DNA of 64,000 bases from Flagellimonas eckloniae (GCF_001413955.1 NZ_LCTZ01000002.1:1474501-1538500), one strand, 5' to 3'; positions 1 through 10,607 are shown, counted from the first letter of the stretch. The notes: generated from the sequence alone by a model not told the origin. Numbers and translations: made by a program.

Positions 1-1
1 T

Positions 2-1177
2 GTACATTCTCTTCTACAATATAAAAAAGATGGCGGCCTTATACCTAGAGGACCATCTGGCGGTAATTATACCTACGTAATGACAGGGGCGTCAAGCACT
101 CCTTTTATTGTAAGTGCCATTCAACAAGGGTTGGTAACAGAAAATCTAGATACTATTTATTCAGCCTTAAAAAAGAACCATATACTTGGTGGTATTATGG
201 AAAAAGCAGGCTATGAGCATGAAACCAACTTAGGAGGTGGGCTTTCCCACTATTTGAAGAACGGTTATGTACCTTACCCTATACCAGAAGGTAAATTTGG
301 AATACACCAGGATGGCGCTAGCCTTACCCTGGAATATGCATATCAGGATTTTGTATTGGCACAACTTGCTAAAAAATTGAATCATGAAGAAGATTATACC
401 CATTTCATGGAAAGATCCCAGAATTATAAAAATGTATATGATTCCTCTACAGGTTGGATGCGTCCTAAAAACCTAGATGGTATTTGGAAAGAGGATTTTG
501 ATCCTTATCTTTATGAAAATGGGTTCAATGAGTCCAATGGTGCCCAATCCACTTGGTTTGTTCCCCATGATCTAAAAGGCTTAGCTTATTTGATGGGAGG
601 AACTGAAAAAGCAATTGAAAAACTGAATACACAATTTATAAACTCAGAAGCACAACACTTTACAGCAGGCAGTTCGCACGATCGTGAAATGCATCCAGAA
701 TATAGTCGTATCCCTATTAATTATGGAAATCAGCCTTCCATGCAGACCGCCCAAATTTTCACTAAATTGGGAAGACCTGATCTTTCGCAGTACTGGTCGC
801 GTAAAGTTGTAAAATCTGTTTTTAGTGGTTTATCCCCTTCTACCGGATATAGTGGTGATGAAGACCAAGGTCTTATGGGTAGTCTTGCGGTATTGATGAA
901 AATAGGTATGTTTCAAATGAATGGCGGAGTTATGGAAAACCCTAAATATGAAATAGGTAGTCCTATTTTTGATAAAATAACCATACAATTGAACAACGAC
1001 TATTATCCAGGAGAAAAGTTAGAGATCAAAACCATAAATAATAGTTCCGAGAATATGTACATTGATAAAATTCAATGGAATGGTGAACAGTTGAATGATT
1101 ACCACATATTCCATCATGACGTTATTAAAGGTGGTACACTTGAGCTTAAAATGGTTGCTTCAAAACCCATTGAATAA
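2..1177 (+). CDS. GH92 family alpha-mannosidase, 3' part (5' end outside window)
   Basis: The frame is open from base 2, so this is the C-terminal ~391 residues of a longer protein; the first in-window ATG at 80 is internal. GH92 enzymes are Ca-dependent exo-alpha-mannosidases of the cell surface or periplasm. The fragment has the family's late landmarks: G-L-I-P-R-G near the start, F-N-E-S-N with the expected catalytic-acid Glu followed by W-F-V-P-H-D, then S-G-D-E-D-Q-G-L-M-G in place of the usual GNDD-G catalytic-base loop, and Y-E-I-G-S-P-I-F-D just before the last beta-sandwich strands. The loop is changed (D-E-D for N-D-D) but keeps acidic residues. It leads a + strand gene run that includes a fucosidase, PI-PLC and an inositol oxygenase. 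Family call fairly sure; linkage specificity unknown. Confidence 0.8.
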   Translation, partial: VHSLLQYKKDGGLIPRGPSGGNYTYVMTGASSTPFIVSAIQQGLVTENLDTIYSALKKNHILGGIMEKAGYEHETNLGGGLSHYLKNGYVPYPIPEGKFGIHQDGASLTLEYAYQDFVLAQLAKKLNHEEDYTHFMERSQNYKNVYDSSTGWMRPKNLDGIWKEDFDPYLYENGFNESNGAQSTWFVPHDLKGLAYLMGGTEKAIEKLNTQFINSEAQHFTAGSSHDREMHPEYSRIPINYGNQPSMQTAQIFTKLGRPDLSQYWSRKVVKSVFSGLSPSTGYSGDEDQGLMGSLAVLMKIGMFQMNGGVMENPKYEIGSPIFDKITIQLNNDYYPGEKLEIKTINNSSENMYIDKIQWNGEQLNDYHIFHHDVIKGGTLELKMVASKPIE

Positions 1178-1237
1178 TTTTTTCCAGACAATAAATAGAT
1201 TGTCAAAACTTAAGGATTAAACAACATTTATAACATT

Positions 1238-2527
1238 ATGCGGCTTTTTCCACTTTTATGCTTAATAGGTTTTACGCTTTCAGGACAGCTTAAGAACAAA
1301 CCAGCGCTCGAACAAGATTTTATGGATATGGGCTTTGGAATATTTGTTCACTGGAGCATGGATTCCCAGTTGGGCAGTGTTATAAGCCATTCTATGGTAG
1401 GAGCTTCAGATGATTATCTGGATAGATATATAAATGAACTTCCCAAAACGTTCTATCCAAACAAGTTTGATTCAGATGAATGGGCCAGATTGTTCAAATT
1501 AGCTGGGGCAGAATATGTTGTTTTTACCACTAAACACCATAATGGCTTTTGTATGTGGGATACCAAGACAACAGATTTTAGCATAATGAACACCCCTTAC
1601 GGAAAAGATATAACGGAAATGTTATTCAATTCCTTAAGGAAGTTTGGTATTAAAGTGGGCATCTATTTTTCACCTGAAGATTTTCATTTCCTTCATGAAC
1701 AAGGAACCTTAATTTCCAGGAAACGACACATGAGTCAGGTAACTGATAACCCAGAGCTTTTAGCGTATGATTTAAAGCAACTGGATGAGTTATTTACAAA
1801 TTATGGAAAAATAGACATGGTGTTTTTTGATTCTTTTGAAAAAGGACCAATAGTACAATACGTGCATTCCAAATACCCGGATGTAGTTGTAACTCGTGGT
1901 GAAATGAACACACCGGAACAAAAAATCCCTGATGTGGCTATGAAAGGGCCTTGGGAAACCTGTATGACCATGGGTACGCAATGGCAATATAAACCAACAA
2001 ATGAAACTTATAAACCTGGAACAGACCTCATCAATAAACTAATAGAAATTCGCGCAAAAGGGGGTAATTTCCTTTTAAACGTAGGACCAAAACCGAATGG
2101 CGAATTACCAATTGAACAAGAAGAACGTTTAAGGGAAGTAGCACTCTGGACGTTTGTTAATAATGAAGCTATCAAGAATATTCGCCCTTTACCCCATAAA
2201 ATAAAAGATGGTGATTTATGGTTTACACAGAATGAAAAAGAAAATGCTGTGTATGTTTTTATTACCGGTCAAAAAGATTGGTTTAAAGGATTCCGCAGGA
2301 ATTTTTTAATAAAATACCTGAAAGCTACAGAGAAGACTACTATATCGGTATTGGGACAAAACGATTTGGTAGTAGAATATTGGCCAGAAAACAATCCTAT
2401 TTCCACATTTACGCAACATGAAAATTCTTTAGAAATATCAATAAGTAAAGCTCATAGATTATATAATGATAAAATCTGGCCCAATCCAATTGTAGTAAAA
2501 CTGACGAATGTAGATTTTATAAAATAA
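1238..2527 (+). CDS. GH29 alpha-L-fucosidase (copy 1)
   Basis: A 429-residue protein with a Sec signal peptide (about residues 1-17). GH29 enzymes remove terminal alpha-L-fucose by a retaining mechanism. Visible landmarks are G-I-F-V-H-W near residue 36, T-K-H-H-N-G-F near 98-104, and M-V-F-F-D-S, where D198 matches the nucleophile normally seen in W-F-D. The segment ending L-N-V-G-P near residue 280 is also typical of the family. It lacks a long C-terminal accessory domain, unlike the copy at 60811. It starts 60 bases after the GH92 gene and is followed 28 bases later by a PI-PLC-like gene, which suggests one transcript. Its context, away from the fucose operon, suggests it trims a fucosylated glycan of the GH92 substrate; that is inference. 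Confidence 0.88.
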   Translation: MRLFPLLCLIGFTLSGQLKNKPALEQDFMDMGFGIFVHWSMDSQLGSVISHSMVGASDDYLDRYINELPKTFYPNKFDSDEWARLFKLAGAEYVVFTTKHHNGFCMWDTKTTDFSIMNTPYGKDITEMLFNSLRKFGIKVGIYFSPEDFHFLHEQGTLISRKRHMSQVTDNPELLAYDLKQLDELFTNYGKIDMVFFDSFEKGPIVQYVHSKYPDVVVTRGEMNTPEQKIPDVAMKGPWETCMTMGTQWQYKPTNETYKPGTDLINKLIEIRAKGGNFLLNVGPKPNGELPIEQEERLREVALWTFVNNEAIKNIRPLPHKIKDGDLWFTQNEKENAVYVFITGQKDWFKGFRRNFLIKYLKATEKTTISVLGQNDLVVEYWPENNPISTFTQHENSLEISISKAHRLYNDKIWPNPIVVKLTNVDFIK

Positions 2528-2555
2528 TATCAATTTTTATATATAAGGCTTACAA

Positions 2556-3629
2556 GTGATGAAAAAGAATTACCTCAATATGCTACTTTCTTTTTGTGTA
2601 CTTGTCATGGTAAATTGTCAAGGCCAAATCCAAAAAGAGGCTTTAAATCAAATTCAGGTCATTGGAAGTCATAACAGTTATAAAATACCAATAGAGCAAC
2701 CCTTATGGGAATATCTTTTTGAACATGATTCCCGCACGGCAGAATCACTGCAATATGGACATCCTTCACTAACTGAGCAATTGAATTTAGGCCTTAGAAA
2801 TTTAGAACTTGATATTTTTCATGACCCTCTTGGTGGAAGATTTGCCAATCCCGGCGGAATAGAAATTGTAAAAAAAAGAGGCGCGGTGCCTTTGCCCTTT
2901 GATGAAAAGAAAATATTGGAACAGCCTGGTTTAAAAATGTTCCATGTTCAGGATATTGACTTTAGAAGCCACCAACTACTTTTTAAGAACGGTTTGAAAG
3001 AGCTAAAAAAATGGTCAGATAAGAATCTAAACCACACTCCGATCATAATATTGATAAATGCAAAGGATAGCCAAGTTCCGCAAACCAAAAAACCATTACC
3101 CTTCACAACTGCCGCTCTTGATAGCATTGATATGGAAATAAAAAGTGTGTTCCCATTAGAGCAATTGATTACACCAGATATGGTACGAGGAGATTTTCCA
3201 AGCTTGGAAAATGCCATTTTAGAAAAAGGTTGGCCAGAACTGGGTTCAGTAAAAGGTCGATTCCTCTTTGTTTTGGACGAGAAAAAGGAAAAAATCGACC
3301 GCTATATTAAAAACCATCCCTCATTAAAAAATCGAATGCTTTTTGTAAACAGTCCGGAAGGTAATCCAGAAGCTGCTTTTCGGATTATTAACGACCCTGT
3401 TAAAGATTTCGATTATATAAAAGAATTAGTAACCAAAGGTTATATGATTAGGACCCGAGCGGATGCAGGTACCAAAGAAGCCCGAACCATGGACTATAAC
3501 AGATTCGAAAAAGCAAAAGCTTCAGGGGCACAGGTCATATCGACTGACTACTATATTCCCTCACAATTGTTTCCATCGCAGTTTCAAATTATTTTTAAGG
3601 ACGGCAGCTATGAAAGAATGAACAATTAA
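2556..3629 (+). CDS. Secreted phosphoinositide-specific phospholipase C, PI-PLC-C1 type
   Basis: A 357-residue protein with an N-terminal signal sequence ending near C-Q-G-Q (residues 21-24). The fold signature of the Ca-dependent PI-PLC X domain (PI-PLC-C1 group) is clear: V-I-G-S-H-N-S-Y-K near residue 36 with the catalytic His, L-E-L-D-I-F-H-D-P with acidic Ca ligands, and F-H-V-Q-D-I-D. The C-terminus has the barrel closing strand around I-S-T-D-Y-Y. The family cleaves the phosphodiester between inositol phosphate and a lipid or alkyl group. Next to a phosphoesterase, an HTCS, an inositol oxygenase and a symporter, its likely role is release of inositol phosphate from phosphatidylinositol or a GPI-type glycolipid. 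The true substrate is not visible from sequence. Confidence 0.75.
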   Translation: MMKKNYLNMLLSFCVLVMVNCQGQIQKEALNQIQVIGSHNSYKIPIEQPLWEYLFEHDSRTAESLQYGHPSLTEQLNLGLRNLELDIFHDPLGGRFANPGGIEIVKKRGAVPLPFDEKKILEQPGLKMFHVQDIDFRSHQLLFKNGLKELKKWSDKNLNHTPIIILINAKDSQVPQTKKPLPFTTAALDSIDMEIKSVFPLEQLITPDMVRGDFPSLENAILEKGWPELGSVKGRFLFVLDEKKEKIDRYIKNHPSLKNRMLFVNSPEGNPEAAFRIINDPVKDFDYIKELVTKGYMIRTRADAGTKEARTMDYNRFEKAKASGAQVISTDYYIPSQLFPSQFQIIFKDGSYERMNN

Positions 3630-3641
3630 AAGAGAGCCTTA

Positions 3642-5471
3642 ATGAAAAATAGATCTTACTTTTATTTTATTCAGATTCTCTGTTTTTTGGTTATTGGCTC
3701 ATGCAAAAGCGAACAAAAAACGATTTCAAAACCTATCAAAATTGCCTTTTTGGCCGATGTGCATCTACAGGATATTCATGCGAACTTCACCGATGCCAAT
3801 TACAAGGGAATCAAGAATCCTACTACCGGTAGTTACAATACCATAAGAACAATGGGGTCGCAACTGCGATCAACGCGATTATTTAACGAGAATTATTTCG
3901 CTTTTAAAACAGCTTTGGATGAAATTGTCTCAAGAAACATAACTCTTGTTGTTTTACCTGGTGATTTTAGTGATGACGGGCAACCCATAAATATTAAGGC
4001 ACTAAAAAAAATACTAGATGATTATATAGTAAACCATGGTATCCAGTTTTTTCTGACCACCGGTAACCATGATCCTGTGAGGCCTTATAGCAGAGAAGCT
4101 GGAAAAACTAATTTTCTAGGCGCTCAAGGCAATGAGCTAGCCATTTTAAGCGATAGCTCTCTTATAAACAACAATCATAAATTGCATCCTATAATCTCGT
4201 CCGAAATTAAACAATGGGGATATTTAGAGATTTTAAATGAACTATCATCCTTTGGTTTTTTTCCGAAAAAAGAATTTTTGTATTGGGAAACACCCTTTTC
4301 AATGTACGATTATGATAATTATACATTAACCGCAGCTGCTTCAATTTCAGCAGTGGAAAAAAGAAAATTCTCGGATAATGAAAAACAGATTTCCATTCCG
4401 GATGCCAGTTATTTGGTGGAACCTATAAAAGACATTTGGTTATTGGGTATAGATGCAAACATATATATTCCAAGTGGCAATTCTTCTAAAACCAACGAAA
4501 CCTCCAGTGCCAGTATTGGGTATAATAATATATTGACCCATAAAAAACATCTACTACCTTGGATACGAAAAGTTTCTTTGGAAGCGGAAAAGCAGAAAAA
4601 GATTTTGATAGCTTTTAGCCATTATCCCATGGTAGAATTTTATGATGGAGCTTCCAAAGAAATGGAGCAGCTTTTTGGGAAGGACAAGATGCAGATGCAT
4701 AGAGTTCCAAAAGATACCATTGCAGAATTATTTACTGATTTAGGAATACAGCTTCATTTTGGCGGTCATATGCATATGAATGATACGGGAATCCATAAAT
4801 CCACAAGCGGAAAAACACTCTATAACATTCAAACACCCTCTTTGGCTGGCTATATACCAGCTTTCAAAATACTTACCATCAATTCAAAAGAAGAAATGGA
4901 AATAGAGACTGTTGTCGTGGATTCCGTTTCAAATTTCAATTCCCTTTTCCGGTTGTATGAGCAAGAACATCAACATCTAAAAAAATCGGCAACAAATACG
5001 ATTTGGGATAAAGAAATATTAGCATCTAAAACCTATATCAATTTTACTGAACAGCATCTAAAAGAACTCGTACGCTTACGTTTTTTGAAAAACGATTGGC
5101 CAGCTGAACTTATCACAAAATTAGAAAAGTCGACTGGGAATGATTTATTAAAATTGGAACTAAAGAACACCAAGTCAATCCCCTCAATTGACAAACTCAG
5201 TAAAAATAAACCTGAATATATGGCTCTAAATAAATGGACCGGTTTAGATATGGTATATGATTTCTACAAATTGAGAAACGCAGGAGAATTGGCAAAAGGA
5301 AAGATTGGTAGCAAAAGATTGGCACAATATGAATTGGTATGCAAGCACTTGATGAATTGTGAAAATTTGGAAATGTCGCTTTGGGGCAATATTTTTTATA
5401 AGGCGATGCATGGGCATCCATCCGGAAATTTTATGATTAATCTAAAAACTAATACAATAGAGCGATTGTAA
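3642..5471 (+). CDS. Calcineurin-like metallophosphoesterase, lipoprotein
   Basis: A 609-residue protein with a lipoprotein signal (I-G-S-C, Cys21). All metallophosphoesterase motifs are present in order: D-V-H (D39, H41), P-G-D-F-S-D-D (D108), T-G-N-H-D, F-S-H-Y-P and G-G-H-M-H. The N-terminal ~400 residues are the phosphoesterase domain; the C-terminal ~200 residues form a helical extension I do not recognise. The start is 12 bases after the phospholipase gene, so they are very probably co-transcribed and act in the same compartment. A role in removing phosphate from the inositol phosphate released by the PI-PLC is a reasonable inference. The family also contains nucleases and nucleotidases, so substrate is open. 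Confidence 0.82.
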   Translation: MKNRSYFYFIQILCFLVIGSCKSEQKTISKPIKIAFLADVHLQDIHANFTDANYKGIKNPTTGSYNTIRTMGSQLRSTRLFNENYFAFKTALDEIVSRNITLVVLPGDFSDDGQPINIKALKKILDDYIVNHGIQFFLTTGNHDPVRPYSREAGKTNFLGAQGNELAILSDSSLINNNHKLHPIISSEIKQWGYLEILNELSSFGFFPKKEFLYWETPFSMYDYDNYTLTAAASISAVEKRKFSDNEKQISIPDASYLVEPIKDIWLLGIDANIYIPSGNSSKTNETSSASIGYNNILTHKKHLLPWIRKVSLEAEKQKKILIAFSHYPMVEFYDGASKEMEQLFGKDKMQMHRVPKDTIAELFTDLGIQLHFGGHMHMNDTGIHKSTSGKTLYNIQTPSLAGYIPAFKILTINSKEEMEIETVVVDSVSNFNSLFRLYEQEHQHLKKSATNTIWDKEILASKTYINFTEQHLKELVRLRFLKNDWPAELITKLEKSTGNDLLKLELKNTKSIPSIDKLSKNKPEYMALNKWTGLDMVYDFYKLRNAGELAKGKIGSKRLAQYELVCKHLMNCENLEMSLWGNIFYKAMHGHPSGNFMINLKTNTIERL

Positions 5472-5516
5472 TCCTAAAAAGAATGCTCTTTAATTATTAA
5501 AAATGTAAATTGTAGT

Positions 5517-8500
5517 ATGTTATTCAAATTATGTTTTGCAATCAAAAAACAAGTATGCCTTCTACTGTTTATCAGTGGCATAACTTTTTTATATGCACAA
5601 AACATAAAGTTTGAGCATTATAATGATAATAGTGGGTTGTCCCACAACTCGGTCCGTCATATTGTCCAGGATAATAACGGTTTTCTTTGGTTGGGCACCT
5701 TTTCAGGCCTTAATCGTTTTGATGGTTATGAATTTAAATCGTACCTAAGTTCTTTTTCCAATGAAAATAGCTTAAACGATGATGACATTACAGCTCTTGA
5801 GTTTGACAGTGATTCCAATAATCTTTGGATAGGTACCAGAAATGGGCTGACCAAACTTGACATAGAAACCCATAATTTTGATACCTTCTTGCCTGAAAAA
5901 AATAATCCCAACAGTATCACGGACCATGAAATTCGTTCGGTTCTGGTAGACAAAATGAAAAGCGTTTGGGTCGGTACAAAAACCCAAGGCCTATTTAGGT
6001 TCTATCCTGAATCTAAAAAATTCAAAAAAATACCTCTCGAAGGTTTTGAGTACATAAAAGAAATTTTTGAAGATAAAAAGGGCAATATTTGGATAGGCAG
6101 CTATGAAAAAAGATCCATTGCGAAACTCAACTTTGATAATTATGGGAAAATTGATCAAACAATAACGTATTCCCTATCTATTCCTTTTTCCAATGAGAAA
6201 AATCCTTATATAAACTTTATCTACGAAGATCATAAGTCAGATATTTTCGTAGGCACCCGAAGTGGTTTGTACAAATTGGACAAGGAAAATGATGTTTTTG
6301 AAAACCTCTATATCGATGATAGCTATACTAGAGATCAAGTTGGTCCATATTTTGTATCAATCGCACGTTCTCCGGAAGGGCGTTATTGGCTGGGGACTTT
6401 AGGGGGGTTGTTGGTCTGTGATCAATTGGAAGATATTGCAAAAGGAAAGTTTGAATGGCATTATACGATTCTTTCGGATGATACCTCACTTGTGGACAAC
6501 CTGATATCTTCTCTTTACTTCGATACTTCAGATGTTTTATGGATTGGAACCGAGGACGGTTTGGATAAATACGATCCTTATGAAAATCAATTTAAGTTAA
6601 ACAAGGGTATTTCAGAACATATTGACAATCAAGCACCCGGAATTAGAGGGTTTTCCAAGACTTTTGATGAAAAACTTATAGTTGCAACACGGCATAATGG
6701 CCTGTTCCTTTTTGATGATGACTTAATCACCCCGCTTTACAACAGAACTTCAGATATAGCCAGTATCTATTCCACAGATGGAAAGATCTTTTATTGTGGT
6801 CTATGGAATGGCAAAGTATTGGTATATAATTATGTGACCAAGGAAACTGATATCATAGATGTTGGTTTTAAATCTTCGCCTGTTTTGACCTTTAAAAGTA
6901 TAGACCAAAATAGAATGGCGATTGGTTCATTTGGAGAGGGAGCAATACTATTGCACAAGAAAAGCCTAAGGCCTATTCTCATTACAAGCAAAATAGCAGA
7001 AGGAAGTTCTATAAATAAAATTGCTTTTGACAAGGAAAATAAAAAATTATGGTTTGCAACGGAAGATGGTGTGGTCACATATGATATTTCTACCCAGAGT
7101 ACAATAATCTACCAATCCAATACTGAGGATAAAGAATCGCTGCCACACAATAATGTCAGTGATGTACTAATAGATGCCGATAATAAAGTTTGGGCTGCTA
7201 CTCGGATGGGCCTAAGCACCTTCAAACCAGAATTGAACAATTTTGTCGCCATAAAAGAACCCAAAGAACTTATAGGGAAATGGATTACCGATATGGTAAT
7301 GGATACTAATGGAAACCTTTGGCTGAACATGAATAACAGTATTGGTCGATTAAAGCCTAGCAGCGGGGCCCTTAATATTTATCATGTTAAAAGTGGAAAT
7401 AGGTTAGATGTTTTCAGCTCAAGTGGTTTTTATCACATAGCAGGTTCCAAGATATTTCTAGGAGGTAAAAACGGTGTTATCCATTTTTCACCCTACACCA
7501 TAAAAGAAAATCAATGGTCTCCAAAACCTTTTATCTCTGAATTTAAAGTCCAAAATAAAACGGTATACCCAGCAATGGAAATCAATGGACAAACTGTTTT
7601 GGACAAAGATTTAAATTTTCAAAGAGAGGTCACACTCAAATATAACAACCGCAATTTTTCGATCCAGTTCTCAAATCCTTCCTATTCAAATGAGCGATTG
7701 AACCAATTTGAATATATGCTGGAAGGTTTTGATGAAAATTGGATTTCGGCCAATAATAGTTCAAGAACCGTACAATACACCAATTTATATCCAGACAACT
7801 ATACATTTAAGGTCCGCTCCAGTAACAGTAATGGGTATTGGGGGGAGACAGCAAGTTTCGATATTAGAGTTTTGCCACCTTTTTGGTTTACTTACAAAGC
7901 ATTTTTCCTGTTTATATTGATAATAGCCCTTCTCATATTTCTTGGTAAAAAAGAATTAAAAAATAGGATGAAGCTAAAGCAAGCTTTGCTGCTTGAAAAA
8001 CTGAAACAAGAACGAAATGAAAAACTGAACAATGAGAAGTTTAGATTTTTCACCAACATCTCACATGAATTAAGAACTCCTTTGACCTTAATTTTAGGTC
8101 CAGCAAAGGACCTGTTGAAACAAGCAGGTAAAACCCAGAACGAGTATCAGGAAACAAGAGCCAAATTGATCCATCACAATGCCAACAGGCTATTGAACCT
8201 GGTTACCCAAATACTGGATTTTAGAAAAGCACAAACGGGCGAACTACAATTGAAAGTATCAAAAATTGATATTTTGGAACAATCAAAAAGTATTTTTGAA
8301 TCCTTTAAGGAACTCGCTAAAAACAAGAATATTTCTTTTAATTTCAACTGTGAAAACGAAACTATTTCAGGTTGGATTGATAAAGACAAACTGGACAAAA
8401 TTCTATACAATTTATTATCCAATGCCTTGAAGTTTTCCAACAATCATGGCAACGTAGATTTGTTTTTAGGGTTGAGTGATGATATGGCTGAACATTTGAT

Positions 8501-9596
8501 CATTGAGGTAAGTGATGATGGAATAGGTATTCCCGAAGCCAGTCAAAAGAATATTTTTTCCAGATTCTATCAAGCTAGAAACAGTAAAGAAAGTACGACC
8601 GGTTCAGGAATAGGTCTATCCTTGGTAAAATCTTTGGTTGAATTGCATAAGGGAAGCATAGCTTTTAAAAGTAAGTCGGGAGAAGGAACCATATTCACCA
8701 TAAAAGTTCCCATTAGTCGCAAATTCTATGAGGATTTTGAAATCAATGAGCTATTGCCATATCAAATCACCAAAGAAGTACAAGTGGTAAAACCGAAGAA
8801 AAAGATACTTAATTCTGTCAATTTAAAGCAAAAAATTGTGGTGATAGAAGATAATACCGAGCTTCGAAATTATCTTATAGACTACTTATCGGATTATTAC
8901 AAGGTTTATAGTGCAGAAAATGGAAAAGAAGGTCTTAGCCTCTGTAAACAGATCAAACCCATAATATGTGTTGCAGATGTAATGATGCCCGTTATGGACG
9001 GTTTGGAGTTTTGTGCCGCACTTAAAAGTGATGAATTTATTAGCCATATACCCGTAATCCTTTTGACAGCACTTTCGGAAAATGAAGATAAGGTAAAAGG
9101 ATTTAATGTTGGGGCAGATGGTTACTTAGTCAAACCATTTGATCCATCACTATTAAGAACCAGGATAGTAAATATCATCAATACCAGAATGGGATTAAAA
9201 TCCAAATTTTCTGTGGAAGCCGAAAGTGAAATAAGTCTTCTTACGCATTCTCCAATTGATGAGAAATTTATGCAAAAAGTTACCCAGCTCATCGATAAAA
9301 ATCTAAAAGAAACGGACCTGACAACGGCATTTCTATGTGCAGAATTAGGTATGAGTTCCTCTAAATTATATCGAAAAATTAAAGAGCTGACGGATTTAGC
9401 CCCCAACGAATTTATTCGTACCGTACGTTTGAAGAAATCAGCAATTCTTTTAAAGACCAAAAAGTATAATGTTTCAGAAGTAACTACCCTTGTTGGTTTT
9501 AATGATCCTTTATATTTTAGTAGATGTTTTAAAAGACAATTTGGATATCCACCAAGTAAACTTATAAAAGATGAAGTAAGAGTGGATATTATATAA
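5517..9596 (+). CDS. Hybrid two-component sensor/regulator (HTCS 1)
   Basis: A 1359-residue single-chain HTCS. Domain order: signal peptide (1-27), periplasmic beta-propeller of repeated W-L/I-G-T strands (about 30-700), Y_Y_Y domain (about 715-785), one transmembrane helix (about 790-812), HisKA with S-H-E-L-R-T-P (H850), HATPase with D-D-G-I-G-I-P, receiver domain with phospho-acceptor D1154 in A-D-V-M-M-P, and a C-terminal AraC-type double HTH. Such proteins sense oligosaccharides in the periplasm and bind DNA through the fused HTH. It follows the phosphoesterase by 45 bases and precedes the inositol oxygenase, so it probably regulates this glycan/inositol module rather than the fucose operon. 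Confidence 0.93.
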   Translation: MLFKLCFAIKKQVCLLLFISGITFLYAQNIKFEHYNDNSGLSHNSVRHIVQDNNGFLWLGTFSGLNRFDGYEFKSYLSSFSNENSLNDDDITALEFDSDSNNLWIGTRNGLTKLDIETHNFDTFLPEKNNPNSITDHEIRSVLVDKMKSVWVGTKTQGLFRFYPESKKFKKIPLEGFEYIKEIFEDKKGNIWIGSYEKRSIAKLNFDNYGKIDQTITYSLSIPFSNEKNPYINFIYEDHKSDIFVGTRSGLYKLDKENDVFENLYIDDSYTRDQVGPYFVSIARSPEGRYWLGTLGGLLVCDQLEDIAKGKFEWHYTILSDDTSLVDNLISSLYFDTSDVLWIGTEDGLDKYDPYENQFKLNKGISEHIDNQAPGIRGFSKTFDEKLIVATRHNGLFLFDDDLITPLYNRTSDIASIYSTDGKIFYCGLWNGKVLVYNYVTKETDIIDVGFKSSPVLTFKSIDQNRMAIGSFGEGAILLHKKSLRPILITSKIAEGSSINKIAFDKENKKLWFATEDGVVTYDISTQSTIIYQSNTEDKESLPHNNVSDVLIDADNKVWAATRMGLSTFKPELNNFVAIKEPKELIGKWITDMVMDTNGNLWLNMNNSIGRLKPSSGALNIYHVKSGNRLDVFSSSGFYHIAGSKIFLGGKNGVIHFSPYTIKENQWSPKPFISEFKVQNKTVYPAMEINGQTVLDKDLNFQREVTLKYNNRNFSIQFSNPSYSNERLNQFEYMLEGFDENWISANNSSRTVQYTNLYPDNYTFKVRSSNSNGYWGETASFDIRVLPPFWFTYKAFFLFILIIALLIFLGKKELKNRMKLKQALLLEKLKQERNEKLNNEKFRFFTNISHELRTPLTLILGPAKDLLKQAGKTQNEYQETRAKLIHHNANRLLNLVTQILDFRKAQTGELQLKVSKIDILEQSKSIFESFKELAKNKNISFNFNCENETISGWIDKDKLDKILYNLLSNALKFSNNHGNVDLFLGLSDDMAEHLIIEVSDDGIGIPEASQKNIFSRFYQARNSKESTTGSGIGLSLVKSLVELHKGSIAFKSKSGEGTIFTIKVPISRKFYEDFEINELLPYQITKEVQVVKPKKKILNSVNLKQKIVVIEDNTELRNYLIDYLSDYYKVYSAENGKEGLSLCKQIKPIICVADVMMPVMDGLEFCAALKSDEFISHIPVILLTALSENEDKVKGFNVGADGYLVKPFDPSLLRTRIVNIINTRMGLKSKFSVEAESEISLLTHSPIDEKFMQKVTQLIDKNLKETDLTTAFLCAELGMSSSKLYRKIKELTDLAPNEFIRTVRLKKSAILLKTKKYNVSEVTTLVGFNDPLYFSRCFKRQFGYPPSKLIKDEVRVDII

Positions 9597-9728
9597 GTCA
9601 TTTCATATAAAAATCAATCCATGCTTTTGGCAAAATACTCCATATAAGCTCTTACAGGAAATTATAATTTTATCTATGAGTAATTGACCTATATGTTTTA
9701 AAATAACATACCATTAAATTAAAATTCT

Positions 9729-10607
9729 ATGAAGAATTCTTCCAAAGCAACAGACAAAAACCCAATGGATCAAGTTGATGATTGGGAAAATAGTTTATTG
9801 GAAAGATATCCTGATCCTGATGCCACGGCAAAGGAGAAAGAAGAATTCAGAAACTATGTCGATTCTGAAAGGGTTGAAGGGGTAAAAGAATTCTACCGTT
9901 TAAACCATACCTTCCAAACATATGACTTTGTTTGCGAAAAGGAGAAAGAATTTTTAAAGTTTGATAAAAAGGAAATGTCGCTTTGGGGTGCCGTTGAATA
10001 CCTTAATACACTTGTTGACGATAGTGATCCGGATATTGACTTAGATCAACTACAGCATTTGCTACAAACTTCAGAAGCCATAAAACAAGATGGCCATCCA
10101 GATTGGTTCGTACTTACGGGTTTTATTCATGATATTGGAAAAGTGCTGTGCTTGTTCGGTGAACCGCAATGGGCCGTTGTTGGAGACACTTTTCCTGTTG
10201 GATGCAGTTTTTCGGACAAAATTGTATATCCAGAATTCTTTAAAGACAATCCCGATAGTACAGATGAAAGGTTTACATCCAAATATGGCGTCTATGAACC
10301 TAACTGTGGTCTGGACAATGTGAAAATGAGCTGGGGACATGATGAATATTTGTACCAGATTATGAAAAATCATTTACCGGACCCGGCATTGTATATTATT
10401 CGTTATCATTCTTTTTACGCCCAGCACAAAGAAGGAGCTTATGCCCACCTAATGAATGAAAAAGATCATGAAATGTTCGAATGGGTCAAAAAATTCAATC
10501 CATACGATTTATACTCCAAAGCTCCCACTCCACCGGATGCACAGGCGTTAAAACCCTATTACCAAGACTTAGTGTCAAAATATTTACCAGAAACATTGAA
10601 GTTTTAA
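9729..10607 (+). CDS. Myo-inositol oxygenase (MIOX)
   Basis: A 292-residue cytoplasmic enzyme of full family length. MIOX uses a di-iron centre and O2 to turn myo-inositol into D-glucuronate. All six iron ligands known from mouse MIOX can be placed: H110 (L-Q-H), H134 and D135 (I-H-D-I-G-K), H204 (W-G-H-D-E-Y), H227 (R-Y-H-S-F-Y) and D260 (F-N-P-Y-D-L-Y). The blocks around G-E-P-Q-W-A-V-V-G-D-T-F-P-V-G-C and C-G-L-D-N-V are nearly invariant in the family. A symporter gene starts 15 bases downstream, consistent with uptake and oxidation of inositol. The upstream gap of 131 bases has no exact TAnnTTTG element, so it may be read from the HTCS transcript or have a regulated promoter. Confidence 0.95.
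   Translation: MKNSSKATDKNPMDQVDDWENSLLERYPDPDATAKEKEEFRNYVDSERVEGVKEFYRLNHTFQTYDFVCEKEKEFLKFDKKEMSLWGAVEYLNTLVDDSDPDIDLDQLQHLLQTSEAIKQDGHPDWFVLTGFIHDIGKVLCLFGEPQWAVVGDTFPVGCSFSDKIVYPEFFKDNPDSTDERFTSKYGVYEPNCGLDNVKMSWGHDEYLYQIMKNHLPDPALYIIRYHSFYAQHKEGAYAHLMNEKDHEMFEWVKKFNPYDLYSKAPTPPDAQALKPYYQDLVSKYLPETLKF

Noticed and set aside
9122..9601. 159-codon minus-strand open frame under the end of HTCS 1
   Set aside because: It lies opposite the receiver and AraC domains of a clear HTCS gene; no motif or start signal supports it.
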